64,000 bases of DNA, taken from contig OZ024841.1 in NCBI GenBank assembly GCA_964017145.1, positions 310,001 to 374,000 of the forward strand. The letters are read 5' to 3'. Within the stretch, counting starts at the first letter, position 1, and each line of letters opens with the position of its first letter. A model generated the notes under the pieces. The model was not told the DNA's origin. It did no database searches and was given only the letters and a program-made list of their open reading frames with translations. Positions 37,395-47,818 of the stretch are shown in pieces. Source of the stretch: Agrocybe praecox (Eukaryota > Basidiomycota > Agaricomycetes > Agaricales > Agrocybaceae). The position numbers and the translations under genes were made by a program.

Positions 37395-38409
37395 TCATGT
37401 ATCAATCCTGGCAATTTGGCCTTTTTTTGATACATCATGGTGGGCAGTTGCCCAACCCGCCAATATGCAGCAAGTGTGCCGCAGGCAGAGAGAAGTTGGC
37501 CTTGCCAAACATTAATAAACATTGCTGTTTTTGATGTTTTCGGAGAGTAATTATATGTTGCAGGCGTAGTGGTTATGTTTTTTGTTGTAATATGTCAGAT
37601 ATATGTTCTATATATATATTATGTTTTTTTGGAACCCTTTGTGCACCCAAAAATGGACGGCCCAGGATGGATTGGAAAACATACATCCGGATGATGTGTT
37701 ATTTATAGATGGACACAGGAAACAGTTTCCCCGAAGTGCCTGAAGCTGTAATTGGGCTCCTGTGCTTTGTTGGGCATCGCTAGGGGCGCTAAAAAAGCGT
37801 AGATATAATGTAGCAATATGTTTTGATTTTTGGGGTGCTTTGCGCCATCAAAAGAGGACGGTATGGGATGGATTGCAAAACATAAAACCGGATGACGTGT
37901 TATTTTTAGCCTGCTTTGAATATTCCTGGCATTGTGCTATTTTTATTTATGATATCATCATTTTGGCACTATATTTAATTTTATATACACATGTTCTACC
38001 CTAGATTAGATTAGATATTCCAAAAAGCGACTTGCTCGCTTCTTGTTTTGGGAGTCAATTCCAAATTCGGAATTTATTACCCTTTTAGGAACTTCCTTTA
38101 TACAACATACACGGAATTTAATTTAATTTAAATGCATCAAATTTTATATGCGACAATGCATTATCATAATGTACACAATGCTATCTAATGTATAAATGAG
38201 AGATAGAGGGAAGAAGGTAAAAGAGAGGGCACACTGCACGTATTCGTCCCTACCCTCTAGCGCGTACGCTCCTGCTCGTCCCTACCCTTCACCGCGTATG
38301 CTCCTGCTCGTCCCTACGCTCCCTCGTGTACGCTCCCACACGAGCATCCCCACCTGTCCGTTTGTGAGAACAGCCCACATCCCTCGCCAAAGGGGAGGGG
38401 CTGATGCGG

Positions 38410-38421
38410 TCTTCATGTGGC

Positions 38422-38460
<39 letters not shown>

Positions 38461-39931
38461 CACCTCGTCCCTCATCGTTGACGCCCTGAGAACAGCCCAC
38501 ATCCCTGCAAAGAGGGGAGGGGTGAGGGTGTGTCGTCGTCGCGTCGTTGATCCACATCGTCATCATCATCGTCGTCAGTGGTCTCGATCGTGGTTGGAGC
38601 CGTTGTGGTTGGGACCTTTAGGGCCGTTGTGGTTGTGGTCGCAGTCGTGGCCATCGTTGTCGTGGTCGTCATCACCGCTGTCATCGTACTCATCGTCGTG
38701 GCAGCGGTGGTGGTGGTCTGCGTCGTCGTTGCCATCATGTCGTTGTCATCGCTGTTGTTGTCCATGGTGGTGGTCATGGTGGTCATGGTGAGAAATAAGG
38801 TGGTGATGGTGGTGAAGGTCGTTGGTGGTGGTGGTGGTGGTGATGGGAATTGACAAGGAAGAAATCAACCGTGATGGATGGATAAGTAAAAACAAAAACA
38901 AAATGTTTTTTCGTATGAAAACATCAGTATGTATATATGTACAAGCCTTGCGAGGTGATTTCGTGGAGGCTCTCAACAAAATAAATTTTATTTGGAGTTG
39001 AAAGACTGCCTATTTTGCAATTTTAAATGGATGTATTCATTTTAAGCTATCTAAAGAGTGCTAATGTACAAAAAAAAAAAGGCCCTCAGGCTGATGTATA
39101 AAACAGTACTCGTAGATATGTAAATTATGCATTGAAAGTCATTATGAGCAATAGTCATGTTTGTACCTAGGATGGTTCTGTATGTTATTTTTTCTATGTA
39201 CCTTTTTTTTTTTTGCATAAAACACATTCATTACACTACCTAAGTATAATTGAATATTTACTTTGACCTACAGACGCCTGTAGGCCCTCCCATCATCGAG
39301 GTCGACGATGAGCTCGACCCGGTTATTAACCGGGCCGGCATGGGAAATACAGGATTTGGAACAAATCAACCACATCATTGGTTGATTTTGCTCCTTGTCA
39401 ACCCCCATCACAACCACCAACCGACTACTTGCACCCAGCCCCCCTTCTCTCACCACCACCACCATCACCACTATCGCGGACGATGACAACAACAACGACA
39501 GCAACGACAACAGTGGCGGCAACCACTACAACAACGGGAGGATGGCGATGACGACGACGGCAACCACAACCAGCACCACGACAACCAGCCCTTCAGCGAG
39601 CGAGAGGGACAAGGCCGACCACGACAGTGAGCGCAAGGGAAACAGCGACAGGACATCGAGCACCACACCGAGCATGAGCACGGCAGCGAGGGCGAAGGCA
39701 ATAGCGAGCACAACAGCAACAGGACACCGAGCACAATACCGAGTGCGAGCACAACACCTCAACCCCCATCATCACCACCACGAATGCCTCCCATTGCACC
39801 ACCTCTTGTCTCGTCACCACCACCACCAATACGAACAACGATGGCAACAATCATGGCCACAACGACAGCGACAGCACCAACGACAGCGACAGTGACGACA
39901 ACAACAATGGTGACAACATCCAAGCCCTCAG
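38410..39931. repeat. GTC/GAC-rich low-complexity interior
   Basis: (GTCGTT)n at 38422-38460 is followed by long GTC/GTG-rich (38545-38855) and GAC/AAC-rich (39395-39930) tracts, separated by ordinary AT-rich DNA. Frames through it encode Val/Ala-, Thr- or Asp-rich strings and are not taken as genes. Confidence 0.7.
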
Positions 39932-39939
39932 CAAGAGGG

Positions 39940-41334
39940 GAGGTCTTTACACTGCCCCACATATACTGATCGGAACCGCTCGGAAATTTGACTTTTCCGA
40001 GCAGTTCTGAGCAGAAATGTATCTTTTTCTTCTCTGCCAAATGGCTGAGAAAGACCCACTTTTTTTCCAAGCAATTCTGATCAGAATTACTCAGAAAAGT
40101 CAGAACTGATCAGACAGCTCGGAAATTGAGCTCCCATATTACCAAGTGAAATTGGTCAGAAACACTCGGAAATGAGTTACCTATGATATGTTTTATTTTA
40201 TTTATTTTGTGGTTATTTCGTCATTTCTGCCAAAACCGTAACATATTACGTCACATTTAATGTTTGATAAATATATTTCGAATATTTTAGGAATTATCGT
40301 GATTTTTTCATAATTTTAGGAGGTCCGTGTGACATACAAACGACAATTTTTGTAAAATTCCCAAAATAGATGTCCGGACCGTTTCGGAAATTGCCGGCAC
40401 AGCCACAACCCGCTGCCCAGGCCGCGTCATCACTCTTTCCCTGCTCCCACCACTACCACCACCATCCTCTACCACCGTCCACCACCATTACCCATCGCCA
40501 CCACAACGCAACGACGACGGCGACGAGAACACGCCGACAACACGACGGCGACAACAACATGACGGCGACGACAACGACATGGCGACGACGACACGACACG
40601 ACGACGACGACACGACACGATGACGCGCCAACGGCAACCGGCGATGACGACACGACGACGACACGCCAGGCGAACAAACCAGCGAACACGAGGGGACCGG
40701 GTTGGGGGCAAGGGCGTGACGTGGCACGATGGGGAGGGGTTATAGGACGATGAAGGGGGTACAATATGGGAACGGGTACTACGAGGTAAGTACCCCATCG
40801 ACGCCGTCCCCTAGCTCACCGCTGCTGTCCACAGGTTGCCCTCCTTTATCTCCCCTCTCCTCCACCCTTCCCTCATCCCATCCCCTTCCTCCTCCTCACC
40901 CTCATCCCTTCTCTCTGCCCTATCCTCCTCTCTCCTTTCCTCTGTTTCTCCCCTTCTCTCTGTCCTTTCCCTCCATATCCTTTCCCCTATTTTCTCTCCA
41001 ATTAAATAAATATATATGTATATAAAATTATGTATGTTATAAATCAAATTGAATTAAATTCGCTTTTTCATATGTTTTTTTTGTGTGAATCTCAGGTTTT
41101 TGGTGAATGTTATTTTTTTTAAACATAAGTGACCTTTGTACTCATAATAGACTCATGTTTACTCAGAACTGCTCAGAAATACTCAGAAATACTCAGAAAC
41201 ATTCAGAAAATTTAACAGTCTAGCTACAATTGTCCTCAAATATACTAAATCCACTCAGAATCACTCAGAATCACTCAGAAATTTACTTGTCTGAGCGGTT
41301 CTGATCAGTACATGTGGGGCAGTGTGAAGTACTG
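39940..41334. mobile_element. Non-autonomous KDZ-type element, 1395 bp
   Basis: Termini are GAGGTCTTTACACTGCCCCA on the left and, read inward from the right, CAGTACTTCACACTGCCCCA. It is flanked by a perfect 8 bp duplication CAAGAGGG (39932-39939 and 41335-41342), the length made by KDZ transposons. Arrays of CTCAGAA/GATCAGAA motifs lie just inside each end (39970-40170 and 41160-41300). The ends match those of the KDZ element at 51921-60861, which carries a transposase remnant. The body holds only a GAC-rich tract (40440-40700) and pyrimidine-rich sequence, so it depends on a transposase supplied elsewhere. Confidence 0.8.
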
Positions 41335-42562
41335 CAAGAGGGTAGGCAAACAGCAAACGAGTGAGCCAGCAAGAGGGGCAGCGAGCGCATAGCCATGAGC
41401 AGGTAAGCCCCCAGCGAGTGCGTCGCCACGGACAAGGTGGACTAACAACAACACTGACACTACCTCGCCCCTCCCCTTTTTGCAGGGATGTGGGCTGTTC
41501 TCAGGACAACAACAACGACAGAGGGGGCAATGAGGCAACGTCTGATGAGGGAAAGGCGACAACAACAATGACAGCCACGCGAAGACCACATCAGCCCCTC
41601 CCCTTTGGCAAGGGATGTGGGCTGTGCTCACAAACGGACGAGTGGGGATGCTCGTGTGGGAGGGTATACGCGGGAGGGTATAGACGCGCAGGAGCGTACA
41701 CGTAACACACTGAGGGTGGGGACGAATACGCGCAGCGTGTCCTCTCCTTTACCTCCTCTCTGTCTCTCTCATTTATACATTAGGTAGCATTATCTCAATG
41801 TATTGTAGCATATAAAATGATAATGAGTTTTTTTAAAAACAATAATTTTTATATGTGCTGAAGAGGATGTGCCTGAAAGGGCAATAAATTCCGAATTGGG
41901 AAGGGCCCCAAAACGAAAGTAGACAGTTTGCTTTTGTATATCTAATCTAATCTCAGTTTAAAACACATGATATGTAAAACAAATATAGTACAAATATAAT
42001 GATATCATAAATAAAAATAGCACAATGCCAGGAATATTCAAAGCAGGCTAAAAATAACACGTCATCCGGTTTTATGTTTTGCAATCCATCCCATACCGTC
42101 CTATTTTGATGGCGCAAAGCACCCCAAAAATCAAAACATATTGCTACATTATATCTACGCTTTTTTAGCGCCCCTAGCGATGCCCAACAAAGCACAGGAG
42201 CCCAATTACAGCTTCAGGCACTTCGGGGAAACTGTTTCCTGTGTCCATCTATAAATAACACATCATCCGGATGTATGTTTTCCAATCCATCCTGGGCCGT
42301 CCATTTTTGGGTGCACAAAGGGTTCCAAAAAAACATAATATATATATAGAACATATATCTGACATATTACAACAAAAAACATAACCACTACGCCTGCAAC
42401 ATATAATTACTCTCCGAAAACATCAAAAACAGCAATGTTTATTAATGTTTGGCAAGGCCAACTTCTCTCTGCCTGCGGCACACTTGCTGCATATTGGCGG
42501 GTTGGGCAACTGCCCACCATGATGTATCAAAAAAAGGCCAAATTGCCAGGATTGATACATCA

Positions 42563-42845
42563 GATTACCTTCAAAGGGTGACGAGAGGGAAGAGGAATTA
42601 CCACCAGTCAAGGAGAAGGCATTTGCGGCGCTCAGGTCTGTTACAGTCGTCAATGCTCCTGAGGTGCACAAGCCAACTGTGGCTAGTGTAGACAACACCA
42701 TTGCGACTTTCACCTTGGAGGATGTTGATAGGCGGTCGGAGAAGGTGAGGGCTAACAGGAGAAGTACTATCACCAGTGCTTCGGTGTCTCAGACCGCTTT
42801 CGCTATTTCCGCCCCTGTTGTTGCTCCTAACATCAGCAAAAACAC
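42563..42845 (+). pseudogene. HMG-CoA reductase fragment, right part
   Basis: After the inverted-repeat element the plus strand reads EEELPPVKEKAFAALRSVTV, then HKPTVASVDNTIATFTLEDV followed by DRRSEKVRANRR. This fits the linker between the membrane and catalytic domains of fungal HMG-CoA reductases, where an FTL-DVD-R motif precedes the catalytic part. Its frame is shifted by one relative to the left fragment, from decay or a lost intron. Similarity fades where the Plavaka-associated repeats begin, so the catalytic domain may lie beyond the nested insertions, outside the window. Confidence 0.45.
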
Positions 42846-42904
42846 TTTGGCCCAAAATAGCCTTGAAGTATATTATTGTAAAAAGGTAGCATCAAATACT
42901 CTCT

Positions 42905-42992
42905 AGGTTACTCCTGTGGCGCCCTGAGTAGCCTCAGTATACCCTGATACGCCCTGAGTAGCCTCAGTACACCCTGACACACCCTGAGTAGC
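42905..42992. repeat. Short direct repeats at the probable end of the Plavaka element
   Basis: The unit CGCCCTGAGTAGCCTCAGTA occurs twice, followed by a partial third copy and ACCCTGAYAC spacers. It lies about 100 bp beyond the transposase stop, where subterminal repeats of the element are expected. Confidence 0.45.
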
Positions 42993-43093
42993 ATTCTTAA
43001 CTATGACAATGCTGTAATATTCCTAAAGGGTATACGACTATTATGATTTGGACATAGAACCATGATGCGAATCACTATTTATAGTATACATGT

Positions 43094-44287
43094 CTAATAC
43101 AATGTCTGATAGGCGTAAGCACTCTGCCAGTTATTTAACAAAAATATAGGTACAATATCTAATGCTGTCTCAGATGTAATGGTTAAATTACCACAAGAAC
43201 AGTCAGAAAACCTGGGTATAAGCATACATCTCTGGCGTATAGAGCTAAGTGGAATAATTTGAAATGTTGGCTGGGCCATTTTCCTTATCAAGTACATTCC
43301 ACTGGATTCGTCTGGTCCACTGTTGAAAGGAGCAAACAGCTCAATGTATGCCAGCTCTTCTCTTGGCCATTCTTTTGGCACTTCTTGGTTTCCTAGCCCA
43401 ATGTCAATAGTTTGTGGAAGCTTGAAAATCAAATGAACTCTCGCAGCTCGTGTTCCTTAATTAGTAAAAATTAGCACCTTCGGAATCAAAATAAATCCAA
43501 AATTATACCTTGTAAACCAACAGTCTGCGCTTCATCATGGATATTAATGATAACTGTATCATGGCGTCCATTTAAATTCTGTGGTGACGGAGGAATAGCT
43601 TTTACAGTGTCATTTTCCTCAATATCCTGGCCATCATAGTTGTCAACAAGACTATTCGGATGGAATTTAAACTGGGTAAAACAATCCACATGTTGAAAAG
43701 GAAGATTATAAAGTCTTGCACTAGTATTGGATGTGTGGGAGCCCTTGGTAAGAAATTTGTTCATATACTCCTTTAAGTGCTGCGAGAATAAGCGAGTTCC
43801 ATGATTCTGTTCGATTACTGTGATAGGGCGTCCAGGGTATGGAGGATATTTGGCGATTTTAATAATAGGTTTCTCTTTCAGTTTAGTCGGGGGCCTTTTG
43901 GCAGGTTCATTTTGGGAGTCCACCCATTCCAAGTAGTTATCAAACATAGATACCTTTTCCTGTTGCGATAGCCAATTGACCATCTGGGGAAATTCGTCTT
44001 GTCGGTTTGATGCTCGCCATCCTTCCTTTGCAAAATCAATATGAAAGCATTCAAATGCTTCTGTGTTGTAATTGTCTGTTGTTCCAAATAGCTTGATGGA
44101 CTCAACATAGTGGAGTAAGGAGTGGAATTTGGGTACGTTGAGATCTTGACGAATACCGACTTTGATGAAGAATTCCTTATGTTTTTCAAAGCTGTTTAGA
44201 GCATCTTCGAGATATCCAAGGGTGTCTGAGTCATGGGACTTATATTGCGCAAGATATGTGAAGTCCAAAAGAGCTCTGATTGCCCGT
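43094..44287 (-). pseudogene. Plavaka-type transposase, cut by the G2 LTR
   Basis: The open frame runs from the LTR junction at 44287 (RAIRALLDFTYLAQYKSH) through VPKFHSLLHYVESIKLFGTT, TDNYNTEAFECFHIDFAKEG and RQDEFPQMVNWLSQQEKV to TVGLQG. A 53 nt intron (43456-43508) then leads to TRAARVHLIFKLPQTID and the C-terminus (IPLSSIRQRCMLIPRF, SAYAYQTLY, stop 43094-43096). No stop or frameshift is seen in this half. The frame stops abruptly exactly where TGTCAGACATG of the G2 LTR begins, so the N-terminal half was displaced by that insertion and should lie beyond the window. Confidence 0.8.
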
Positions 44288-45202
44288 TGTCAGACATGCT
44301 TTTTGTTTGATATAAAACCAGTATGTTTAAAGCAAGAACATATACATGTATAACACAGAAATTATATTTTATCATGAAACACTATCTTTCCTTGTTGCTA
44401 TAGTAATAGTTGTCTTGGCACGTTGGCATAGTGTTATTCCTGCCTTTGCATGGTGATACACTGTTTCAACAAGTTATGCACAGCTTTAGCACTCTTTGTA
44501 ACCATACACACAGCCCTGTGTAACCTTGTGAACCATCACACCATCGTTATAGTAGCGCACAGCAGTTCTGTATGCTAATTACTTAAAAAGAGTATGTAGC
44601 TCCTGCATTCTACTTGTTTCAAAGTCATAGAAACCATTGGGGCTGTGCTCAAGAAAAGTATAAAAGGGCACCAAAATTTGGAACAAAGAGAGGGAGACAT
44701 CTTATTTTTTCCCTTCTGATTTTATTACCAACTTAAACACTAGACTCTGTGTCTGTGTACCTCTGCTTATATCTTCAAGTTGTATAGAATACAAGCTTGG
44801 AATATACACTATCTAATACCTGAAATACTGCTGTCCATTTGTTATTACTTAAGCAAGAAGTCTGTCTTCTCAATCCAAGTACGTAACCTTTAGTCTCAAT
44901 TAAAGCTAACAAGATTCCACCTCACAGAAGTTCAACATTCCGTCACAACTTTGCATATAACACTGTTCAATCTCGAATTGTGTTACCACTTCAATTACGT
45001 TACCAAATCCATCATCACGTAGTCAGAGTTGTTAATATTACTGTCTACGTTAACTTGTACTTTCCCTTCAACTCAGAACAGTTGTCATATACCTCTTCTT
45101 TTCGGGATTATAGAGTGTAGTTAGGACCTCCCGAACTAACTGGAATATCCCAAAGATCATTTCTTTCGGTAAACCCAGGTGAATAACTTTTACATGTTGA
45201 CA
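44288..45202 (+). mobile_element. G2 Ty3/gypsy element: 5' LTR
   Basis: Begins TGTCAGACATG at the break in the Plavaka frame and ends CATGTTGACA, giving inverted ends. It is 915 bp long. A TATA box (TATAAAAG, about 44659-44666) and a C/T-rich leader lie inside, and a primer site and gag follow directly. The preceding 5 bp (CCCGT, 44283-44287) would be the target duplication; the 3' LTR is not in the window. Confidence 0.7.
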
Positions 45203-45206
45203 TAAT

Positions 45207-45222
45207 TGGAGCCCACCGCGAG
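45207..45222 (+). other. G2 primer binding site
   Basis: TGGAGCCCACCGCGAG starts four bases after the LTR end. The leading TGG is complementary to the CCA end of a tRNA, as expected for minus-strand priming. The specific tRNA is not identified. Confidence 0.5.
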
Positions 45223-45271
45223 GGAGGTTTCTTTTATAACTACACTATCAAATTCACATATCCTACATTTT

Positions 45272-47818
45272 ATGAACGTATCTGATAACCACGAATACCG
45301 AGATAACAATCCTCATTATAACCTTTCTGACGACGAAGGTATAACATCACATACACCTCAAACAGAGCCTAGCTCATCCAGAAATCATACACCCAGCTCG
45401 TCTGAGCACACTATATCCACCCCTACAACGTTGAATTCAACAACAACAACATCTAGCCTTTCTGCAACTCCTTTTGTCCAATCTACAAATATAACTTCAG
45501 CTACAACAGCTTCAAGCTCTACCAATCCTGTTATACAACCTATACCAAACATTACTCAACGTACAACAACATCTCCAAACACTATGTCACAGGCAACAAT
45601 TGCCTTAACAGGGTTAGCTAATATGCCTGTACGAGGGTCACGTTCAGCACCAAGAACTTTCAAAGGCAAATATACTCAAGTTGAACGATTTCTTAGTCAC
45701 TATAATCATCTTCTTACACGCTACAATATTACTAATGAAGGCGAGAAATGTAAAGCACTTCTGGAGTATTGTTCCGAACATGTCATTGACTTCATCAAAA
45801 CCTTGGAACATTACACAACACCCAATTGGACTTCTCTTGAGGTGCAAATTAAGCTTTATTATGATGCAGATCGTAAATTAACACGCTACCGGCCAATGGA
45901 TCTTATTCGTTTTCTTAAAAGGCACCAGAAAGGATCATGCGAAACATTGTCACAATGGAAGCGATACTTCCGAAAATATGCAACTATTGCTGGATTCTTA
46001 TTGGCCAAGAGTCACCTCTCTCAAAGAGACTATAATGGATATTTTTGGTTTGGAATACCAAAAGATCTACGAGATGATCTTGAAGCAAAACTTCTCATCC
46101 AACAACCAAATCATGACATATCTGATCCTTGGACAGTTGCTCAAATTAGTGCTGTTGCAGAACAGTATTTCAAACGAGACAAATTCTCTGACATGTTACT
46201 TCATGCAGAGCCAGTCAAACTCGAAGATTCTGATTTCACAGACTCAGATACAAATTCTGATTCTGACAGTGACACAGACAACGAAAGTGAAGACGACTCA
46301 AGACACAATAGGCGTAAACACAAACATTATAAGAAGGACAAATACAAACTTTGTGTTAGTAAGCCCAAAAAAGGAGAAAACAAAATACCTTCACCAGCAG
46401 AATTGGAACGCACACACAAATATCAAGGAACATCAGGCGAGATTGAAAGTATGATTCAGCAGCTTAATACTATGTCTCTAGACGATCTCAAGTATGGACA
46501 TCTTTATTATAAAGTCTTATCTATGGACACGACTGGAATAGCTGCTAAGTGTATATACCGTGAACCACAGCAAGTTTCGCAAACTCATAATTTCTCATCC
46601 AACCGACCACAGTATAACCCAAGTCTTGAACAAATACCTCCACACATGCCTCAATCAATTCCACTTACTTATCAAAACAACATACCTATATACGGAACAC
46701 GAATGCCACCAAGAGATAGACTCGGAGATGCACGTGTGGCAAATATTGAACATCCACCATTTAACACCCAGAATAACAGATGTTATGGATGCTTTGACTC
46801 AGGACACATGTTGAATGAGTGTCCAAAAATAGCTGAGCTTGTACAAAATGGCTTGGTTGTTCAAAATCCAGTGACACGCAAGTTTACTATGGCAAACGGT
46901 CAATCTATTTACCGTAGACAGGGTGAAAGTATTGTTGATGCGGTTCAACGGGAATTAGTTTCCGTACCTCAGACACATCTGATGACTGTTGGTGAAGAAG
47001 TTGATACTTTCTATAGCCAAGAAGATTACGATTCAGACACAGAGGAATCAGACATGGACTCCCATGATGATGGCCCATATTGGAAATATGCGCATCATGC
47101 ACAAAGACAACTTTATAACCCTCAGAGTGCTGATGAACAATTCAATAATACCACCACATATAACACATTTCCAGTCACCCGATCTGAGAAACAAACTACA
47201 GAAGCTCACAAAGATGCTACTCGTACACCCAGAAAGGTTTTAGATGGAGTATTTCCACCAGCTCGGAAGAACTGTCCCAATAATGTAGATCAAGGAGTTC
47301 CTAATAAGGCAAGAGGTGGACTGCCCGGAATACGATTTCCAACAGTGAAAGAAGATATACCTCCCGTACTCCAAGAAGTAAGACCTATTGATGTAAGAGA
47401 AGTACGATTTCCGGAAGATAAAGATGTTGAAATGGGAGGACCTGAGAAATTGAAAACTCATAAAACAAGAACTACTGGAGAAGCAAGGCAAAAAGTACAG
47501 GGAAGCCAACCAAATTCTTCAAACAATAAGGAAAGTCTAGATAAGACTAAAGTATTCCGAAGATCCGAAATCTCCAATCAAGTTGATGCTCGATCTGTAG
47601 TACAGGAAATATTGGATACAGAAATTGCCTTACCATTACGCAAGATATTAGGAACCTCAAAAGAGTTGTCGAGCACCCTCCAAGAAGTTATACGACCCAA
47701 GAATAACAAGCCAACTACAGTGCAATATCCAATAGCAGCAGCTGCAAATGTTCAAGAGTATCAAGGATCAAACCATTATGATGTTTTGATTAAGCTTAAC
47801 ATGACTTACCGAGGATAA
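45272..47818 (+). CDS. gag: G2 gag, in frame with protease
   Basis: The structural protein that packages the retrotransposon RNA. The first in-frame ATG is 45272 (MNVSDNHEYRD). After a Ser/Thr-rich start, residues about 110-330 form the gag core (RGSRSAPRTFKGKYTQVERF ... LYYDADRKLTRY). A CCHC zinc knuckle (CYGCFDSGHMLNEC) begins at residue 504. The frame ends with TAA at 47816-47818, immediately before the protease. The next frame continues without a shift, so the stop is either a leaky gag/protease boundary or a C-to-T change of CAA. Length to the stop is 848 residues, long for gag because of an acidic and a Lys/Gln-rich tail. Confidence 0.75.
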   Translation: MNVSDNHEYRDNNPHYNLSDDEGITSHTPQTEPSSSRNHTPSSSEHTISTPTTLNSTTTTSSLSATPFVQSTNITSATTASSSTNPVIQPIPNITQRTTTSPNTMSQATIALTGLANMPVRGSRSAPRTFKGKYTQVERFLSHYNHLLTRYNITNEGEKCKALLEYCSEHVIDFIKTLEHYTTPNWTSLEVQIKLYYDADRKLTRYRPMDLIRFLKRHQKGSCETLSQWKRYFRKYATIAGFLLAKSHLSQRDYNGYFWFGIPKDLRDDLEAKLLIQQPNHDISDPWTVAQISAVAEQYFKRDKFSDMLLHAEPVKLEDSDFTDSDTNSDSDSDTDNESEDDSRHNRRKHKHYKKDKYKLCVSKPKKGENKIPSPAELERTHKYQGTSGEIESMIQQLNTMSLDDLKYGHLYYKVLSMDTTGIAAKCIYREPQQVSQTHNFSSNRPQYNPSLEQIPPHMPQSIPLTYQNNIPIYGTRMPPRDRLGDARVANIEHPPFNTQNNRCYGCFDSGHMLNECPKIAELVQNGLVVQNPVTRKFTMANGQSIYRRQGESIVDAVQRELVSVPQTHLMTVGEEVDTFYSQEDYDSDTEESDMDSHDDGPYWKYAHHAQRQLYNPQSADEQFNNTTTYNTFPVTRSEKQTTEAHKDATRTPRKVLDGVFPPARKNCPNNVDQGVPNKARGGLPGIRFPTVKEDIPPVLQEVRPIDVREVRFPEDKDVEMGGPEKLKTHKTRTTGEARQKVQGSQPNSSNNKESLDKTKVFRRSEISNQVDARSVVQEILDTEIALPLRKILGTSKELSSTLQEVIRPKNNKPTTVQYPIAAAANVQEYQGSNHYDVLIKLNMTYRG

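Larger units (their letters stand above)
37398..42559. mobile_element. 5.16 kb element with about 1.1 kb inverted arms
   Basis: The left arm (37398-38530) is repeated in inverted orientation at 41463-42559. The outer ends read TGTATCAATCCTGGCAATTT. The first 600 bp of the arms are almost identical (I noticed one difference, GAGG versus TAGG near 37857/42103); the inner parts diverge. TCA flanks both ends (37395-37397 and 42560-42562), consistent with a 3 bp target duplication. Inside each arm is a diverged tandem repeat of about 200 bp (37625-37710 and 37830-37915) and two copies of AACAGCCCACATCCCT. The interior is GTC/GAC-rich low complexity plus the KDZ element at 39940-41334. No transposase is present. 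It splits the HMG-CoA reductase remnant. Confidence 0.7.

Noticed and set aside
36745..37515. A single 256-residue plus-strand protein
   Set aside because: The last part (after 37397) is the terminal repeat of the 5.16 kb element; the real remnant ends at the insertion.
37762..38004. An 80-residue frame found in both arms of the 5.16 kb element (also 41953-42195 on the minus strand)
   Set aside because: Its conservation is explained by the inverted repeat itself. The two copies are almost identical in DNA, so protein selection cannot be inferred.
38417..39895. Long frames rich in Val, Thr, Asp or His on both strands
   Set aside because: They follow GTC/GAC-type low complexity, overlap on both strands, and have no start context or motif.
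42905..42992. CRISPR-like short repeats
   Set aside because: Only two to three degenerate units without unique spacers, in a eukaryotic genome. Better explained as subterminal repeats of a DNA transposon.
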